Shown here: in pieces, positions 63,017-64,000 of the stretch
How the letters are laid out: each line of letters begins with the position of its first letter
How positions within the stretch are numbered: position 1 is the first letter of the stretch
DNA from: Halocynthiibacter namhaensis
Lineage (GTDB): Bacteria; Pseudomonadota; Alphaproteobacteria; Rhodobacterales; Rhodobacteraceae
Reading direction: 5' to 3'
Assembly (NCBI RefSeq): GCF_000812685.1
Contig: NZ_JWIF01000063.1
Coordinates: 62,001-126,000 of the forward strand
DNA: 64,000 nucleotides
Position numbers and translations under genes: made by a program
The notes under the pieces: generated by a model
The model's input: only the letters and a program-made list of their open reading frames with translations
Told to the model about the DNA's origin: nothing
Databases searched by the model: none

Positions 63017-63616
63017 TTACTCAGCCGCGCCTTGATGCTCTGCACCGCTCATCGCTGACAGAATTGCAATCGCGCTGTTGCTGTCCCATTCTGCGTCACC
63101 AATCAGACGGGCGATTTCTTGGCCTTCAGGGTTCAGCACAATCGTTAGAGGCAGGGACAGTGCGCCGAAATCAGCGGCAAGCAGGCGATCTGGGTCCAGT
63201 AAAACGGGTAGGTTCTTGATCTCAGCCTGGTCCCAGAACCGATCAATTGCGGCTGCCGGGTTGTGGGATGTTGCCACGGGAACGACCTCAAATTGATCCC
63301 CACCCAGACGCGCTTGCAAGCGATCCAGCGACGGCATTTCAACCCGACACGGCGTACACCAAGTGGCCCAAAAATTCAGCAGCACATATTTGCCCTGATA
63401 ATCCGCAAGCGTATGTTCGCCACCCTGTTGATCCACAAACACCGCCGCAGATTCGCGACGCGGTTCGGGGTGCAGGATCAATTTGCGCAGGCTGCCTTCC
63501 CGCATTTCGCGCAACTCTTCAATGGATGGGGGCGTATGCGTGATATCTTGCGCCATAGCTGACGTTGCAGTGAAAGCGACTGCGGTGTAAACGACGAGGG
63601 ACTTTAGGAAATTCAT
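63017..63616 (-). CDS. TlpA-family thiol:disulfide oxidoreductase
   Basis: 199-residue thioredoxin-fold protein with a signal peptide ([20 protein letters not shown], then MAQ). The active site is [20 protein letters not shown], with CTPC. A typical cis-proline is in [16 protein letters not shown]. It acts in the periplasm, usually to keep cytochrome or copper-site cysteines reduced. It is divergent from argH with 51 nt between the starts, an arrangement I recall as frequent in Rhodobacterales. It is probably not linked to arginine synthesis. Confidence 0.92.
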   Translation of the reverse strand: MNFLKSLVVYTAVAFTATSAMAQDITHTPPSIEELREMREGSLRKLILHPEPRRESAAVFVDQQGGEHTLADYQGKYVLLNFWATWCTPCRVEMPSLDRLQARLGGDQFEVVPVATSHNPAAAIDRFWDQAEIKNLPVLLDPDRLLAADFGALSLPLTIVLNPEGQEIARLIGDAEWDSNSAIAILSAMSGAEHQGAAE

Positions 63617-63667
63617 GTGTGCTCCGGGCGAATGGCCAGACGAGTGCGGCAGTTGAGAGGCAAGACA

Positions 63668-64000
63668 ATGGCAGATAAATCAAACACCATGTGGGGCGGT
63701 CGGTTTGCCGCGGGTCCGGATGCGATCATGGAAGCCATCAATGCCTCTATTGGTTTCGATAAACGGATGGCGCGTCAAGATATTGAAGGCTCCCGTGCCC
63801 ATGCTGCGATGCTTGCCGCGACAGGCATTATCACAGATAGCGATGCGGATGCCATTCGTGAAGGTCTGCTCACGGTTTTGTCAGAAATTGAGAGCGGAAC
63901 CTTTGAATTTTCCACAGCCCTTGAAGATATTCACATGAATGTCGAAAGCCGCCTGAAAGATCTGATCGGTGAACCTGCGGGACGTCTGCATACAGCACGG
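63668..64000 (+). CDS. argH: argininosuccinate lyase, 3' partial
   Basis: First 111 codons of the enzyme that splits argininosuccinate into arginine and fumarate. The diagnostic start is visible: [20 protein letters not shown], then [38 protein letters not shown] carries the EDIHMNVE motif, and [13 protein letters not shown] continues it. The frame runs off the right edge. The start at 63668 is supported by the match to the family N-terminus; the upstream GAGAGGCAAGAC includes GAGAGG 7-12 nt before the ATG. It is divergent from the tlpA-like gene. Confidence 0.95.
   Translation, partial: MADKSNTMWGGRFAAGPDAIMEAINASIGFDKRMARQDIEGSRAHAAMLAATGIITDSDADAIREGLLTVLSEIESGTFEFSTALEDIHMNVESRLKDLIGEPAGRLHTAR

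Overview
The window is a chromosomal segment of an alphaproteobacterium, most likely a marine Rhodobacterales (Roseobacter-group) species. The evidence is a TAXI-type TRAP transporter with a fused 4TM/12TM permease and a trailing UspA gene, DUF2794 and apparent DUF6478 proteins, PHB-cycle thiolase and reductase, ETF-ubiquinone oxidoreductase, a MbfA-type iron exporter preceded by an Irr-like iron box, a divergent tlpA/argH pair, and moderate GC. I see no rRNA, tRNA, CRISPR array, prophage or intact insertion sequence. The content is mostly housekeeping and ordinary accessory metabolism.

Layout. 1-4160: a TRAP (TAXI) operon cut at its 5' end. 4247-8732: HAD hydrolase, RhlE-like helicase, a DMT exporter and asd. 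8767-13433: an unknown protein, beta-carbonic anhydrase, an HPt-like protein without its histidine, an M17 aminopeptidase with a coupled NlpC/P60 protein, and DUF2794. 13630-15659: a TetR regulator, a previously overlooked 50-residue exported peptide and mbfA, with three related TetR-type operators and one iron box. 15795-20282: AEC permease, nitroreductase, S-formylglutathione hydrolase, soluble transhydrogenase and YaiI. 20308-21716: arsR plus a DUF318 permease. 21831-26161: a DMT exporter and a tight HAD / ornithine-cyclodeaminase-like / PhyH / alpha-beta hydrolase run. 26196-28637: an MFS transporter diverging from zapE.

28677-33940 holds lysE, folC, accD and a CPBP protease. Between folC and accD lies a scar: a LysR gene with an in-frame amber codon and no start codon, joined head to head with a truncated metallo-beta-lactamase-like gene. 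34114-37793: ilvD, a lipoprotein-like gene whose signal-peptide codons form an ilvD terminator, and two unknown proteins. 37917-39940 is a fadH-type flavoenzyme gene with a one-base frameshift. 40067-49783: LysR, OmpA-like protein, CMD-family protein, GNAT, CinA-like protein, sfsA, map, a membrane protein with greA, etf-QO and ridA. 50020-54925: TPR protein, ispE, polyprenyl synthase, DUF2007, a TrmN6-like methyltransferase and a small YdcH protein. 55044-57102: phbB and phbA. 57259-64000: EAL protein, tag, an FAD-oxidoreductase / hydrolase / fatty-acid-hydroxylase run, and tlpA divergent from argH, which is cut at the 3' end.

Functionally the window covers carboxylate uptake, iron export, formaldehyde detoxification and NADPH balance, branched-chain and aspartate-family amino-acid synthesis, folate and fatty-acid synthesis, isoprenoid-quinone synthesis and electron entry into the quinone pool, and PHB storage. 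The least explained points are the TetR / small exported peptide unit, the terminator inside a coding region, the decaying LysR/MBL island and a 31-bp dispersed repeat.
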